Source: RPQJ01 sp963777725 (GTDB lineage: Bacteria > Pseudomonadota > Gammaproteobacteria > Steroidobacterales > Steroidobacteraceae). From it: 64,000 bases of DNA. The stretch covers positions 62,001 through 126,000 of the forward strand of contig CAVZRR010000014.1 in assembly GCA_963777725.1 (NCBI GenBank). The letters are read 5' to 3'. The notes beneath the pieces are model-generated. The model was not told the origin of the DNA, did no database searches, and saw nothing but the letters and a program-made list of their open reading frames with translations. Numbering within the stretch: position 1 is the first letter of the stretch; each line of letters begins with the position of its first letter. Positions 9,355 to 17,677 of the stretch are shown in pieces. Position numbers and translations under genes: made by a program.

Positions 9355-9691
9355 CGACGAGCTTCCGGCGATCCCGGGAAAGCGCTATTTCACGATCGGC
9401 GAGGTCAGTGAACTGTGCGGCGTGAAGCCGCACGTGCTGCGCTATTGGGAACAGGAGTTCCCGCAGCTGAAGCCCGTCAAGCGTCGCGGCAACCGCCGCT
9501 ATTACCAGCGCCAGGACGTGCTCGTGATCCGCCAGATCCGTGCGCTGTTGTACGAGCAGGGCTTCACGATCGGCGGCGCGCGCAATCGCCTCGAGGGCGA
9601 GGAGGCGCGCGAGGACGTGACCCAGACCCAGCAGATCGTGCGCCAGATGCGGACGGAGCTGGAGGAGTTGCTGAAGACGCTGAGGCGGTAG
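9335..9691 (+). CDS. MerR-family transcriptional regulator
   Basis: A 118-residue regulator with an N-terminal MerR winged helix-turn-helix at residues ~17-85 (RYFTIGEVSELCGVKPHVLR, then RRGNRRYYQRQDV) and a helical C-terminal tail suited to dimerisation. There is no Cys-rich metal-binding segment, so no metal sensor role is indicated. Genes like this follow ihfA in many gammaproteobacteria. The start overlaps the ihfA end, which implies coupled translation. Its target is unknown. Confidence 0.92.
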   Translation: MLEPSNNDELPAIPGKRYFTIGEVSELCGVKPHVLRYWEQEFPQLKPVKRRGNRRYYQRQDVLVIRQIRALLYEQGFTIGGARNRLEGEEAREDVTQTQQIVRQMRTELEELLKTLRR

Positions 9692-9793
9692 CGGATAGGG
9701 GATAGGGGATAGCGGATAGTCAGAAACGGGGCCGGCATTGCCGGCCCCTTCTTTTTCACCCTATCCGCTATCCGCTATCCTGCTATCCGCTAT
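9692..9793. repeat. GGGGATA-type 7-mer repeats flanking a terminator, inverted arrangement
   Basis: Four repeats of about 7 bases (GCGGATA, GGGGATA, GGGGATA, GCGGATA) lie at 9692-9718 and their reverse complements (CTATCCG type) at 9760-9793, so the two clusters can pair around the terminator at 9728-9756. The same repeat family recurs near 50560-50660 and 62980-63016. Confidence 0.85.
9728..9756 (+). terminator. Rho-independent terminator after the merR-like gene
   Basis: A perfect nine-base stem (GGGGCCGGC / GCCGGCCCC) with a three-base loop, followed by TTCTTTTT. It closes the thrS-to-merR transcription unit before tRNA-Pro. Confidence 0.88.
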
Positions 9794-9806
9794 ACTTCCC
9801 CCCGGT

Positions 9807-9883
9807 CGGAGCGTGGCGCAGTCTGGTAGCGCACTTGCATGGGGTGCAAGGGGTCGGAGGTTCGAATCCTCTCGCTCCGACCA
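9807..9883 (+). tRNA. tRNA-Pro (GGG)
   Basis: A 77-nt cloverleaf: acceptor stem CGGAGCG/CGCTCCG, anticodon stem CTTGC/GCAAG with loop ATGGGGT (anticodon GGG), T loop TTCGAAT, and an encoded CCA. Confidence 0.97.
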
Positions 9884-9965
9884 ATTCAAGATTTGATCCC
9901 CTTGCGGATCCGCGGTCGCTCGCTCGCGCTGCAGTGGGCGACATACGGATTCGAGGTGAACCGTC

Positions 9966-10331
9966 ATGGCCATCAGACTGCCTGACTGGGTCAGCAGCCG
10001 GTTCGTGTGGCTCGAGCGGGTCTTGACCGGCGATGCTGCGCCTCAGCATCGCAAAACCAACCCGTACCACGCGATCGCGATCCAACCCGGCCCCCATTGC
10101 TGCCGTGGCGCGCAGGCAATCGCCGGGACACGGTTCCTGTCGAGCAAGGCGCCGCCGCTGCCGTTGCCGGGGTGCGATGCCGTCACCTGTCGTTGTGTCT
10201 ACACGCACTTCAGCGATCGCCGCAGCGGCGTGGACCGCCGGGCACCAGACGTCTGGAACCCTCACGCGGAGCAGATGTCTGAGAACCGGCGACAGAACCG
10301 TGGGCGCCGCTCCACGGATGCACGCTGGTAA
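9966..10331 (+). CDS. Small Cys- and Arg-rich conserved-looking protein, function unknown
   Basis: A 121-residue protein with no signal peptide or membrane segment. The middle has paired cysteines (PHCC, PGCD, TCRC) and the C-terminus is very rich in arginine (DRRSGVDRR, then ENRRQNRGRRSTD). The pattern suggests metal binding and nucleic-acid contact, but this is inference. GAGGTGA eight bases upstream supports the ATG. It lies 82 bases after tRNA-Pro and 11 bases before the TerB-like gene, so the two are probably one operon. Confidence 0.65.
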   Translation: MAIRLPDWVSSRFVWLERVLTGDAAPQHRKTNPYHAIAIQPGPHCCRGAQAIAGTRFLSSKAPPLPLPGCDAVTCRCVYTHFSDRRSGVDRRAPDVWNPHAEQMSENRRQNRGRRSTDARW

Positions 10332-10342
10332 GGAGCCTGACG

Positions 10343-11314
10343 ATGCTGACTCTCGAGGAAACCCGCGCGGTGCTGACCGTCGCTTTGCTGGCGGCCTTCA
10401 GCGATGGCCTGAAGGACGATCGTGAGCGCGAAGCCGTGAAGCGCGTGGCCGACGCGCTCGGTCCGGACGCGGGTTTCGACCTGCCTGGCCTCTACCGCGA
10501 CGTGCTGCTCGCCAAGCCGGATCTGGCCAAGGTCGCGGCCGAACTGCGGTCGCCGGAATCGCGGCAGCTCGCCTACGAGATGGCCGTGGGCGTCTGCGAT
10601 GCCGATGGTGCGCAGGGGCCGGCCGAGAAGACTTTCCTCGCGAAACTGGCCGAAGCGCTGGCGCTGCCTGCAGCGGCCGCGAGCGCGACCAGTGCCCGCG
10701 CCGATGAAGTCGCCGAAGCTGCGTTTGCTCCGACTGAAGCGCCTGCCGTGGCCGCCAGTGCGCCGGTTTCCGGCACGGTCATGGGCAAGGCGAACATTTC
10801 GGACGCCGAGATGGATAAGCTGATCCTGAACGCGTCGATCACGAATGCGGCACTCGAACTGCTGCCCGAGACGCTGGCCTCGATGGCGATCATTCCGCTG
10901 CAGATGCGGCTCGTGTCCCGCATCGGCAAGGCGCACGGCTACCCGATGGACCGGACGCACGCGAAGGATTTCATCGCGACGCTCGGCGTCGGCCTCACCG
11001 GGCAGTACCTCGAACAGTTCGGCCGCAAGCTGCTCGGCGGCTTGCTGGGCGGACTCGGCGGCGGGATCGGCCGCGGCGTCGGCCGTCAAGCCGCAAGCTC
11101 CGGCCTCACGTTTGCGACGACCTACGCGCTCGGCCGCGTCGCGCAGCGCTATTACGCCGCGGGCCGCACGATCGACACGGCGACGCTGAAGCAGACGTTT
11201 GCGTCGCTGCTCGACGAGGCGCGCGGCCTGGCACCTCGCTATCGCGAACAGATCGAGCAGAAGGCGGGCACGATCGACGTGCGCAACCTCGCATCGCTGG
11301 TGCGGCAGGCCTGA
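10343..11314 (+). CDS. TerB-like / DUF697 membrane-associated protein
   Basis: A 323-residue protein in two parts. Residues ~1-105 look like the helical TerB (tellurite-resistance B) fold, with acidic patches (FSDGLKDDREREAVKR, CDADGAQGPAEKTFLAKLAEAL). After an Ala/Pro-rich linker, residues ~155-320 resemble DUF697, a domain otherwise attached to GTPases such as YcjF. That part has a glycine-rich segment (GGLLGGLGGGIGRGVGR) and amphipathic helices (TTYALGRVAQRYYAAGR). AAGGAGC precedes the ATG. The fusion suggests stress sensing at the membrane; real tellurite resistance is not implied. Confidence 0.75.
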   Translation: MLTLEETRAVLTVALLAAFSDGLKDDREREAVKRVADALGPDAGFDLPGLYRDVLLAKPDLAKVAAELRSPESRQLAYEMAVGVCDADGAQGPAEKTFLAKLAEALALPAAAASATSARADEVAEAAFAPTEAPAVAASAPVSGTVMGKANISDAEMDKLILNASITNAALELLPETLASMAIIPLQMRLVSRIGKAHGYPMDRTHAKDFIATLGVGLTGQYLEQFGRKLLGGLLGGLGGGIGRGVGRQAASSGLTFATTYALGRVAQRYYAAGRTIDTATLKQTFASLLDEARGLAPRYREQIEQKAGTIDVRNLASLVRQA

Positions 11315-11339
11315 TCGGCTGATCGCGGCACGCGCTCCC

Positions 11340-12013
11340 TCAGGAGTGCGTGACCGCGTGCTCGCGGTCGGGTCGCTCGAGGTGCGGTACTGCATTGAAC
11401 GCGACGACGCGCTGTACCGAGCGGCCGCGCACCATCTCGGTGACGCCCGTGTTGCGGGTCTGCAGGTTGAGCTGGATCGCGGCGTCCGGACCGGCGGCCA
11501 GCGCATCGGCGACCAGCCGACCGATCACGCCGCCGGACGTCACCACTAGAACCGCAGCGGACGGCTCGAGCCCGGCGCAGGCCGCGTCTGCAGCGGCCGT
11601 CACGCGATTGGCCGAAATCTCGCCAGCTCTCCAGGCCCTCGCGCGCGCCGTCGTGGCGTGACCAGGCGTGCAGCGCGTCGCGGACTGCGGTGAAGTAGCC
11701 GCGACGATCCCCGGTGGCGCGCAGCGCGACCTCGTCGCCGCAATGAAACGCGCCGAGCACGCTGGCTGCATCGTATTCGTTGAAGCCCGGATCGACTGTC
11801 GGCGAGCGGCGCGGCCGGCAGGTGCCGCAGCATGGTCTCGAGCGTGCCGGATTGCCGCGCGAGGCTGCCGGAGATCGTGCGCGCGAAACGCAGGCCGCGT
11901 GCGGCGAAATGCTCGCCGAGCCAGGCGGCCTGCTGCAGGCCGAGTTGGGTGACCGAGTCGTAATGACCCGCGAAGTCCGGTTGCGCGTGGCGGACCAGGT
12001 ACAGGTAGGGCAT
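11340..12013 (-). CDS. Histidine phosphatase family protein (two one-base insertions)
   Basis: A phosphoglycerate-mutase-type phosphatase of about 223 residues once two indels (near 11803 and 11613) are removed. It starts MPYLYLVRHAQPDF, carrying the catalytic RHA motif. The middle reads DPGFNEYDAASVLGAFHCGD, and the C-terminal motif reads LVVTSGGVIGRLV, where most relatives have THGG; a Ser at that place is seen in a known subgroup. The substrate is unknown. It converges with the TerB-like gene and diverges from the SAM hydrolase-like gene. Confidence 0.75.
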
Positions 12014-12111
12014 GCGTGGTCGGGACGGATGCCGCATGGCAACGGCGAGCGCGCCAGTTTACCCTGACGCTGTTTTGCGGCCGCGATCATCTGCCCTGGA
12101 GTTCAACGAGC

Positions 12112-12928
12112 ATGTCGGAGCGCGCAGCTGCGTTCGCGCCCTCGGGCGTCGTGACATTGACGACGGACTTCGGGCTGAAGGACCCGTTCGTCGGCGTCAT
12201 GAAGGGGCGGCTCGTCGAGCGCTTTCCGGCCGTGCGCGTGATCGACCTGACGCACGAGATCCTGGCGCACTGGCCCGCCGAGGCGGGATTCTGGCTGGCC
12301 CGCTCGTTCCGCTACTTTCCGCGCGGGCACCGTGCACGTCGCGGTCGTGGACCCCGGCGTCGGCAGCGCGCGCGACATCGCGGCCATCGAGGCGGAAGGG
12401 CACCTGTTCCTGGCGCCCGACAACGGCTTGCTCGCGGCCGTGCTCGAGGCGGTCGAGTCGGCCACGTCGCGACGCGTCGGATCGAGCGTGCTCGAGCGGA
12501 TCGGCATCGGCGTCCCGAGCGCGACGTTTCACGGTCGCGACATCTTTGCACCGCTCGCGGCCGAGCTCGCGGCTGGGCGCCTCGCGACCAGCGACCTCGG
12601 CCCCGTCACCGATGACTTGATTCCGGGCTGGCTGGACGAGCCGGTGGTGGGGCCTGCGCAGGTGGCAGGGTCGGTCGTCACGATCGACCACTTCGGCAAC
12701 CTGATCTCGAACATCGATGGCCGGCTCCTGCGAACCATGGCCCATCCGGTGGTGCGTGTGGGTGGGCGCGAACTGCCGTTGCGGCGGACCTACTCGGACG
12801 TGCGTCCCGGCGACTACCTGGCGCTGGTGAATTCGTTCGGGGTGATCGAGGTGGCGCGGGCGGAGCAGAGCGCGGCGCAGGGGTTGGGATTGGAGCGGGG
12901 GGCGCCGGTGGTGGTGGTTTCGAGGTAA
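12112..12928 (+). CDS. SAM hydroxide adenosyltransferase, DUF62 family (one-base insertion)
   Basis: A 271-residue enzyme (after removing one G near 12326) of the family that splits S-adenosylmethionine into adenosine and methionine using hydroxide; fluorinase and chlorinase are relatives. Motifs in order: LTTDFGLKDPFVG (residue ~16), VAVVDPGVGSARD, LAPDNGLL, FHGRDIFAPLAAELA, VVTIDHFGNLISNI and YLALVNSFGVIEVA. The residues usual for the hydrolytic branch are present and no halide-enzyme insert is visible. It is a lone gene with its own start. Confidence 0.88.
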
Positions 12929-12937
12929 GCGATTCAT

Positions 12938-12979
12938 GTTGCATGTAACACACCGGGCATGTATCGTGTTACATGTAAC
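12938..12979 (+). promoter_or_regulatory. Palindromic operator before the MazE/MazF-type pair
   Basis: Two 14-base arms (GTTGCATGTAACAC at 12938-12951 and GTGTTACATGTAAC at 12966-12979) are inverted with one mismatch and 14 bases apart. Each arm is itself nearly palindromic around TTACATGTAA. This is the expected layout for cooperative self-repression by an antitoxin, 12 bases before the first gene. Confidence 0.7.
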
Positions 12980-12990
12980 TTGATTCGGGC

Positions 12991-13215
12991 GTGGCTATGG
13001 CTGAACGATCGAATACTGCCGAAAGGGTCCAGAAGCATCGCAATGCACTTCGCGCCGCGGGTCTGCGTCCGATCCAGATCTGGGTTCCCGACACACGCCG
13101 TCCCGGATTCGCCGAGGAGTGCCGCCGTCAGTCCCTGCTATTGATTGACGATCAGCACGAGGTCGACACGCTGCGTTGGCTGGACCGGGTTGCCGATCGG
13201 GACGACTGGACGTGA
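12991..13215 (+). CDS. MazE-like antitoxin (DUF3018 type)
   Basis: A 74-residue protein (72 if the ATG at 12997 is used) reading RVQKHRNALRAAGLRPIQIW then VPDTRRPGFAEECRRQS, the hallmark of DUF3018 antitoxins found beside PemK/MazF toxins. The N-terminal part should bind the palindromic operator just upstream, and the acidic C-terminus should bind the toxin. Its stop overlaps the toxin's GTG start (GTGA), so the pair is translationally coupled. Confidence 0.85.
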   Translation: MAMAERSNTAERVQKHRNALRAAGLRPIQIWVPDTRRPGFAEECRRQSLLLIDDQHEVDTLRWLDRVADRDDWT

Positions 13216-13534
13216 AGCGCGGCGACCTCGTGACGATCGCCCTGTCGGGCGATTACGGGAAGCCACGTCCGGCCTGGTGATCCAGTCGGACCTGTTTACA
13301 GCACACCCGTCTGTAACGATCCTGCCGGTGACCAGCGAGTTGCGTGACGCGCCGCTGTTCCGAGTCGACGTCAAACCGACCGCAGACAATGGGTTACGCA
13401 AGGTTTCTGCGGTGATGGTTGACAAACCACAGACGGTTGCCCGGGCGCGGATCGGGCCGACCATCGGTCGGCTCGACGACGATTCAATGCTTGCGGTGAC
13501 GCGAGCCCTCGCCGTGTTCCTGGGGTTCGCCTGA
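13212..13534 (+). CDS. MazF/PemK-type endoribonuclease toxin (one-base deletion)
   Basis: A 107-residue PemK/MazF toxin when one missing base near 13276 is restored: MKRGDLVTIALSGDYGKPRP then ALVIQSDLFTAHPSVTILPVT. These are the conserved N-terminal strands; VMVDKPQTVARARIGPTIGR is the conserved mid segment. MazF enzymes cut mRNA at short motifs. As printed, the frame stops right after GKPRPAW, so the toxin would be dead. The break could be a sequencing error or a real inactivating change; the former is favoured because similar indels occur elsewhere in the window. Confidence 0.82.
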
Positions 13535-13655
13535 GCCCGTTGCGTCGCAACAAGGAACCCTTGAGAAGCGCCGCGATTCGTATATAGTTCGCAGCCCTGT
13601 GCCCGGAATTTCCGGCAGCACGTTGAAAAGTCAGGGTTTTTCTCAGGGTCATGAC

Positions 13656-13865
13656 ATGGAACGAAACGAGGAACCTTTCGACCTCGACGAAGAGTTCGTG
13701 GCGGGCGCCGAGGATGACGACTACGACCGCTTCATCGATCGCGTCGACCGGCGCAAGCAGGCGGCTGCGATAAAGCGCGGCAAGGCCGCGTGGAGCAAGC
13801 TCGAGGACGTGCTGGCTGAGAAACGTCTGCAGAAGGCGCTCAAGGACTCGTACGACGACCTGTAA
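13656..13865 (+). CDS. Small acidic protein of unknown function
   Basis: A 69-residue protein with a very acidic N-terminal half (EEPFDLDEEFVAGAEDDDYDRF) followed by a basic helix (DRRKQAAAIKRGKAAWSKLE) and a charged C-terminus. There is no signal peptide or membrane span. It ends 25 bases before lysAC and may be cotranscribed with it. The charge-split design resembles small proteins that bind nucleic acid or other proteins, but no function can be assigned. Confidence 0.6.
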   Translation: MERNEEPFDLDEEFVAGAEDDDYDRFIDRVDRRKQAAAIKRGKAAWSKLEDVLAEKRLQKALKDSYDDL

Positions 13866-13890
13866 CGATCACGACCTGCGCCCCCGCTCG

Positions 13891-16480
13891 ATGACCACAC
13901 CTTCCGATTCCAGCTGGGTCGTCCTCAAGTTCGGCGGCACCAGCGTTTCGAGCGTCAGCAACTGGAAGCACGTCGCCGCCGTCGTGCGCGCGCGGCTCGA
14001 CGAAGGGCTGCGACCGGTCGTCGTGCACTCGGCGCTGTCCGGCATCACCGACCGGCTCGAGCAGCTGCTGACCAAGGCGTTGACCGGCGACTGGGAGCCG
14101 GTCATGGAACAGATCGAGCGCCGCCACGCCGACCTGTCGCGGGACCTCGGCATCCCCGTCTGCGCCGATCTCGAGCGGCACTGCATCGAGCTGCGCAAGA
14201 TGGCCTCCGGCATCCACCTGATCGGCGAGGTCAGCGATCGGCTGCGCGCCCGCGTCATGGCGACCGGTGAGTTGATGGCGACGCGGATCGGCGCGGCTTA
14301 CCTGGCCCACGAAGGCCTGGACGTGCAGTGGCTCGACGCGCGCACGCTGCTGCACGCGGAAGAGCGACCGGGCGCGTCCGCGCGAGCCAACTACCTGTCG
14401 GCCACCTGCGTGTTCGAGCCCGACCCGGCGCTGCAGCAACGGCTCGCCGCGGGGCACAGCGTGCTGCTGACGCAGGGCTTCATCGCGAGCGACAGCCGCG
14501 GCGAGACGGTGCTGCTCGGTCGCGGCGGATCGGACACTTCCGGCAGCTACCTGGCGGCGAAGCTGCACGCGCGCCGCCTCGAGATCTGGACCGACGTGCC
14601 CGGCATGTTCACGGCCAATCCGCGCGCGGTGCCGAATGCGCGCCTGCTCAAGTCGCTCGATTACGACGAGGCGCAGGAGATCGCCAGCAGCGGCGCCAAG
14701 GTGCTGCACCCGCGCTGCATCCTGCCGGCCAAGCAGTACTCGATCCCGGTGTCGGTGCACGCGACGCCGACGCCCGACATGGAAGGCACCGTCATCACCG
14801 CGACGGGTGGCGACGGCGGCGCGCGCGTCAAGGCGGTCTGCAGCAAGAAAGGCATCACGCTGATCTCGATGGAGACGCTCGGGATGTGGCACCAGGTCGG
14901 CTTCCTGGCCGACGCGTTCGCGGTGATCAAGGAGCACGGGCTGTCGGTGGACCTGGTGTCCACCTCGGAGACCAGCGTCACCGTCTCGCTCGACCCGGCG
15001 GCGAACACGCTCGACGCGGTGGCGCTCGATGCGCTGGTGACGTCGCTGTCGCGACTGTGCCGCGTCGAGGTGATCGGCCCCTGCGCCGCGGTGAGCCTCG
15101 TCGGCCGCAGCATCCGCGCGACGCTGCATCGCCTGGGCGACGCGCTCGAGCTGTTCGAGGAGCAGCGGATCTACCTCGTCACGCAGGCGGCGAACGACCT
15201 CAACATCACGTTCGTCGTCGACGAGGAGCAGGGCGACCGGCTGGTGAGCAAGCTGCACGACGTGATCGTGCGCAATGCGCCGTCGGACCACGTGCTCGGG
15301 CCGACCTGGGAGCAGATCCACGGCCTCGGCCCGGTGATCCCGGAGGGCGGGCCGCCGTGGTGGCAGGGCCGGCGCGCGGAACTCGAGCAGATCGCGCGCG
15401 AGCACGGTTGCGCCTACGTCTACGATCGCGCGACGTTCGAGCGCACGGCGCGGCAGCTGCTGGCGATCGGCGGCGTCGAGCGCGTCTTCTATGCGATCAA
15501 GGCGAACCCGCACCCGGACATCCTGCGCAGCTTTGCCGCGCTGGGGCTCGCGTTCGAGTGCGTGTCGCAGGGCGAATGCGAGCGCGTGATCGAGACGATT
15601 CCCGGCATCGACCGGCAGAAGATCCTGTTCACGCCGAATTTCGCGCCGCGATCCGAATACGAGTGGGCGCTCGAGCAGGGCGTGCACCTGACGCTCGACA
15701 ACCTGTATCCGCTGCGGCACTGGCCGGAACTGTTCCGCGGCCGCGACCTGCTGGTTCGCCTCGACACCGGTTTCGGGCGCGGGCACCACGACCACGTGCG
15801 CACGGCCGGCGTGCACTCGAAGTTCGGCGTGCCGTTGTTCGAGCTCGACGAGCTGGAGCGGCTGGTGGCGGCGGCCGGAGTGAAGATCGTCGGCCTGCAT
15901 GCCCACACGGGCAGCGGCGTGTTCGACGTGCGCAACTGGCACGAGGTGGGGCAGCTGCTCGGCAGCCTCGCCGCGCGGTTCCCGCACGTGCGCGCGATCG
16001 ACCTGGGCGGCGGCCTCGGCGTGCCCGAGAAGCCGGGCCAGGTGCCGATCGACCTCGCCGCGCTGCAGGGCGTGCTCGACGACCTGCACGGGCGCTGGCC
16101 CGCAGCTCGCGATCTGGCTCGAGCCGGGACGGTTCCTGGTGGCGCAGGCGGGCGTGCTGCTGGCGCAGGTGACGCAGCTGAAGGGCAAGGGCGCGGTGCA
16201 GTACGTCGGCGTCACGACCGGCATGAATTCGCTGATCCGGCCGGCGCTGTACGGCGCGCACCACGACATCGTCAACCTGACGCAGTTCGGCCAGCCGGGC
16301 AGCGAGGTCTACAACGTCGTGGGCCCGATCTGCGAGTCGGCGGACTACCTCGGGCACGAGCGGCTGCTGCCGCCGACCTCGGAAGGCGATACGCTGCTGA
16401 TCGCCAATGCCGGCGCGTACGGGCACGCGATGAGTTCGTGGTACAACCTGCGCGAGCCGGCGCGGGAAGTCCTCATTTAG
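13891..16480 (+). CDS. lysAC: Bifunctional aspartate kinase / diaminopimelate decarboxylase (one-base insertion)
   Basis: A fused enzyme catalysing the first and last steps of lysine synthesis, 862 residues once one C near 16100 is removed (GRWPQLAIWLEPGR). The N-terminal kinase (residues ~1-300) opens with VVLKFGGTSVSS and contains LLGRGGSDTSGSYLAAKL. Two ACT domains follow (~320-470), a likely lysine feedback site. The PLP-dependent decarboxylase (~490-862) shows the Schiff-base lysine in FYAIKANPH, LHAHTGSG, DLGGGLG and the late active-site motif CESADYL. This fusion is typical of Xanthomonadales and relatives. asd follows 18 bases later. Confidence 0.93.
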
Positions 16481-16498
16481 CGCGGCGGGAAGGTCATC

Positions 16499-17599
16499 GT
16501 GAAGACGGGCATCGTCGGTTGGCGCGGCATGGTGGGCTCGGTGCTGATGGAGCGCATGCGCGCCGAGCGTGATTTCGACGCGATCGAGCCGGTGTTTTTC
16601 AGCACCTCGCAGGCGGGCGGCGCGGCGCCGGACGTCGGCCGCGGTCCCGGCGTGCTGCACGATGCGAACGATCTCGCGGCGCTCGCGGCCTGCGACGTGA
16701 TCCTGACCTGCCAGGGCGGCGACTACACCAACGCCGTGCACCCGCAGCTGCGCGCCGCGGGCTGGAAGGGCTACTGGATCGACGCGGCTTCGGCGCTGCG
16801 GATGAAGGACGATGCGGTCATCATCCTGGATCCGGTCAATCGCGACGTGATCGACGCCGGGCTGCGCGCGGGCGTGCGGGATTTCATCGGCGGCAACTGC
16901 ACGGTCTCGCTGATGATGATGGCGCTCGGCGGGCTGTTCCGCGCCGGGCTGGTCGAGTGGATCACGTCGATGACGTACCAGGCGGCCTCGGGCGCCGGCG
17001 CGCAGAACATGCGCGAGCTGGTGGCGCAGATGGGGGCGGTGCACGCTTCTGCGGCGACGCTGCTGGGCGATCCGTCGAGTGCGATCCTCGACATCGACCG
17101 GGCCGTGACCGACTGCCTGCGCAGCGATGCGTTGCCGCGGGCGCAGTTCGGCGCCGCGCTCGCCGGCAGCCTGATCCCGTGGATCGACAAGGATCTCGGC
17201 AACGGCCAGAGCCGCGAGGAGTGGAAGGGCAGCGCCGAGACCAACAAGATCCTCGGTCGCACGGCGGATCCGATCCCGGTCGAGGGCCTCTGCGTGCGGA
17301 TCGGCGCGATGCGCTGCCACAGCCAGGCGCTGACGATCAAGCTGAAGCGCGACCTGCCGTTGGCCGAGATCGAGCGCGTGATCGCCGGTGGCAACGAGTG
17401 GGTGCGGCTGGTGCCGAACACCCGCGAGGATTCGATTCGCGAGCTGTCGCCGGCGCGGGTCAGCGGCACGCTCGAGGTGCCGATCGGCCGGGTGCGCAAG
17501 CTCGCCATGGGCGGCGAGTACATTTCCGCGTTCACCGTCGGCGACCAGTTGCTCTGGGGCGCTGCGGAGCCGCTGCGTCGCCTGCTGCGGATGCTCTAA
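16499..17599 (+). CDS. asd: Aspartate-semialdehyde dehydrogenase
   Basis: A 366-residue enzyme that reduces aspartyl phosphate to the semialdehyde, the step after aspartokinase. It starts with a GTG and the Rossmann motif GIVGWRGMVGSVLMERM, as in the E. coli-type enzyme, and carries the catalytic cysteine in GGNCTVSLMMMALGGL (residue ~135) and the CVRIGAMRCHSQAL region. Directly following lysAC, it makes an aspartate-family operon. A 31-bp perfect palindrome begins two bases after the stop. Confidence 0.95.
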   Translation: MKTGIVGWRGMVGSVLMERMRAERDFDAIEPVFFSTSQAGGAAPDVGRGPGVLHDANDLAALAACDVILTCQGGDYTNAVHPQLRAAGWKGYWIDAASALRMKDDAVIILDPVNRDVIDAGLRAGVRDFIGGNCTVSLMMMALGGLFRAGLVEWITSMTYQAASGAGAQNMRELVAQMGAVHASAATLLGDPSSAILDIDRAVTDCLRSDALPRAQFGAALAGSLIPWIDKDLGNGQSREEWKGSAETNKILGRTADPIPVEGLCVRIGAMRCHSQALTIKLKRDLPLAEIERVIAGGNEWVRLVPNTREDSIRELSPARVSGTLEVPIGRVRKLAMGGEYISAFTVGDQLLWGAAEPLRRLLRML

Positions 17600-17600
17600 T

Positions 17601-17669
17601 CGGTGCCGGTGGTCGGATCCGTCGGATTTGGGCCACCGCCAAATCCGACGGATCCGACCACCGGCACCG
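17601..17669. repeat. 31-bp perfect palindrome with GGTGCCGGTG ends
   Basis: Arms 17601-17631 and 17639-17669 are exact reverse complements around a seven-base loop. The outer ends read CGGTGCCGGTG. The same outer sequence starts the palindrome at 58232-58292, while the inner parts differ. There is no T tract, so it is not a standard terminator on its own. Confidence 0.92.
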
Positions 17670-17677
17670 ACCGACAA

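Noticed and set aside
13840..16275. A very long antisense frame opposite lysAC, and similar ones opposite ilvC-leuA, hyuB and the aminopeptidase
   Set aside because: High GC content leaves few stops on the opposite strand; the translations are Arg/Ala/Gly-rich, show no motifs and have no start signals.
17603..17677. A longer MFS start (GTG at 17603) reading through the palindrome
   Set aside because: The extra 25 residues are encoded by the palindrome, have no ribosome-binding site, and the ATG at 17678 matches the expected N-terminus.
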